Origin: Lamellibrachia columna
Lineage: Eukaryota; Annelida; Polychaeta; Sabellida; Siboglinidae
Direction of reading: 5' to 3'
NCBI GenBank assembly: GCA_963662155.1
Contig: OY759265.1
Location: forward strand, 59,536,326-59,600,325
DNA length: 64,000 bases
Within the stretch, counting starts at the first letter, position 1; each line of letters starts with the position of its first letter. Below, piece after piece: positions 63,740-64,000 of the stretch. The notes under the pieces are model-generated. The model ran no database searches. It saw only the letters and a program-made list of their open reading frames with translations, and was not told where the DNA came from. The translations under genes and the position numbers were made by a program.

Positions 63740-64000
63740 GTACATGTCACCCCGACAGACCTGTTCATTCCAGCACCATCTTGACTTCTCTGGGAAGCAT
63801 TCAGCCATGCTGCAATTACTGTGCAAGGCTATTTGTACACATATATCCACTACTGTCTATAGCCAGTTTCTCACTTATACAGCTGAGTGAACTGAGGCAG
63901 TGTAGCATGAATGAAATTGGCCAAGATTAGTAATGGCAGCAAGAGGATTCAAAACCGGGTTCTCTTGACTGAGAGCAACTGAGCTTGTAACTGATGCTGA
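63740..64000 (-). mobile_element. tRNA-derived SINE, copy 3 (runs to window end)
   Basis: Reverse-orientation copy in IFT172 intron 14: TCTCTGGGAAGCATTCAGCC at about 63789 is the complement of the shared body, and GGATTCAAAACCGGGTTCT near 63945 is a B-box-like sequence with one extra base. A fragment of the same family is seen near 31925-31965. Confidence 0.7.

Overview
The window is animal nuclear DNA. It is AT-rich and full of introns with GT..AG boundaries. It carries non-LTR retrotransposons, a tRNA-derived SINE, Tc1 and hAT DNA transposons, and an unusually large number of tandem minisatellites. The protein-coding exons match conserved bilaterian genes. The repeat types suggest a marine invertebrate (a lophotrochozoan such as a mollusc, or less likely a lower deuterostome); the species cannot be fixed from the sequence alone.

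Three genes fill the window. (1) The C-terminal half of EPG5 (+ strand, 24 coding exons, 131-24524), the Rab7-linked autophagosome-lysosome tether. (2) Complete LMAN1/ERGIC-53 (- strand, 15 recognised exons, 43572 down to 26999), the ER-Golgi cargo lectin. (3) The N-terminal WD40 part of IFT172 (+ strand, 14 exons, 48024-63635, continuing past the window), a ciliary IFT-B subunit. EPG5 and LMAN1 converge on a 2.5 kb gap. LMAN1 and IFT172 diverge from a 4.45 kb gap that holds about 17 copies of a TTCGGCCCA motif and a LINE remnant split by a hAT insertion with a perfect 8-bp target duplication. The genes have no evident functional link beyond membrane and organelle traffic.

The introns hold about 30 tandem arrays, from 3 copies up to about 85 copies of 29 bp. 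The most striking pattern is that several arrays sit on exon-intron junctions, so that splice sites themselves have been tandemly amplified. Cases are an EPG5 donor (39 bp x5), the LMAN1 exon 2 donor (74 bp x3), the LMAN1 last-exon acceptor (42 bp x6, identical copies) and the IFT172 exon 9 acceptor (51 bp x10, open and in frame with the exon). At least three further arrays start within a few bases of an acceptor (LMAN1 exons 8 and 10, EPG5 exon 22). Other arrays grow out of SINE and LINE ends. This junction-centred amplification is the best candidate for something undescribed here.

Mobile elements: two large CR1/Jockey-type LINE copies (EPG5 intron 16, + strand; IFT172 intron 2, - strand), several 3' fragments, three recognisable SINE copies plus a fragment, a decayed 2.1 kb Tc1 element, a 1.1 kb non-autonomous hAT element with perfect target duplication, and a 1.5 kb hAT-like element nested in a LINE. 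Exon boundaries were assigned by hand from reading frame, splice consensus and remembered family resemblance; no alignment could be run.
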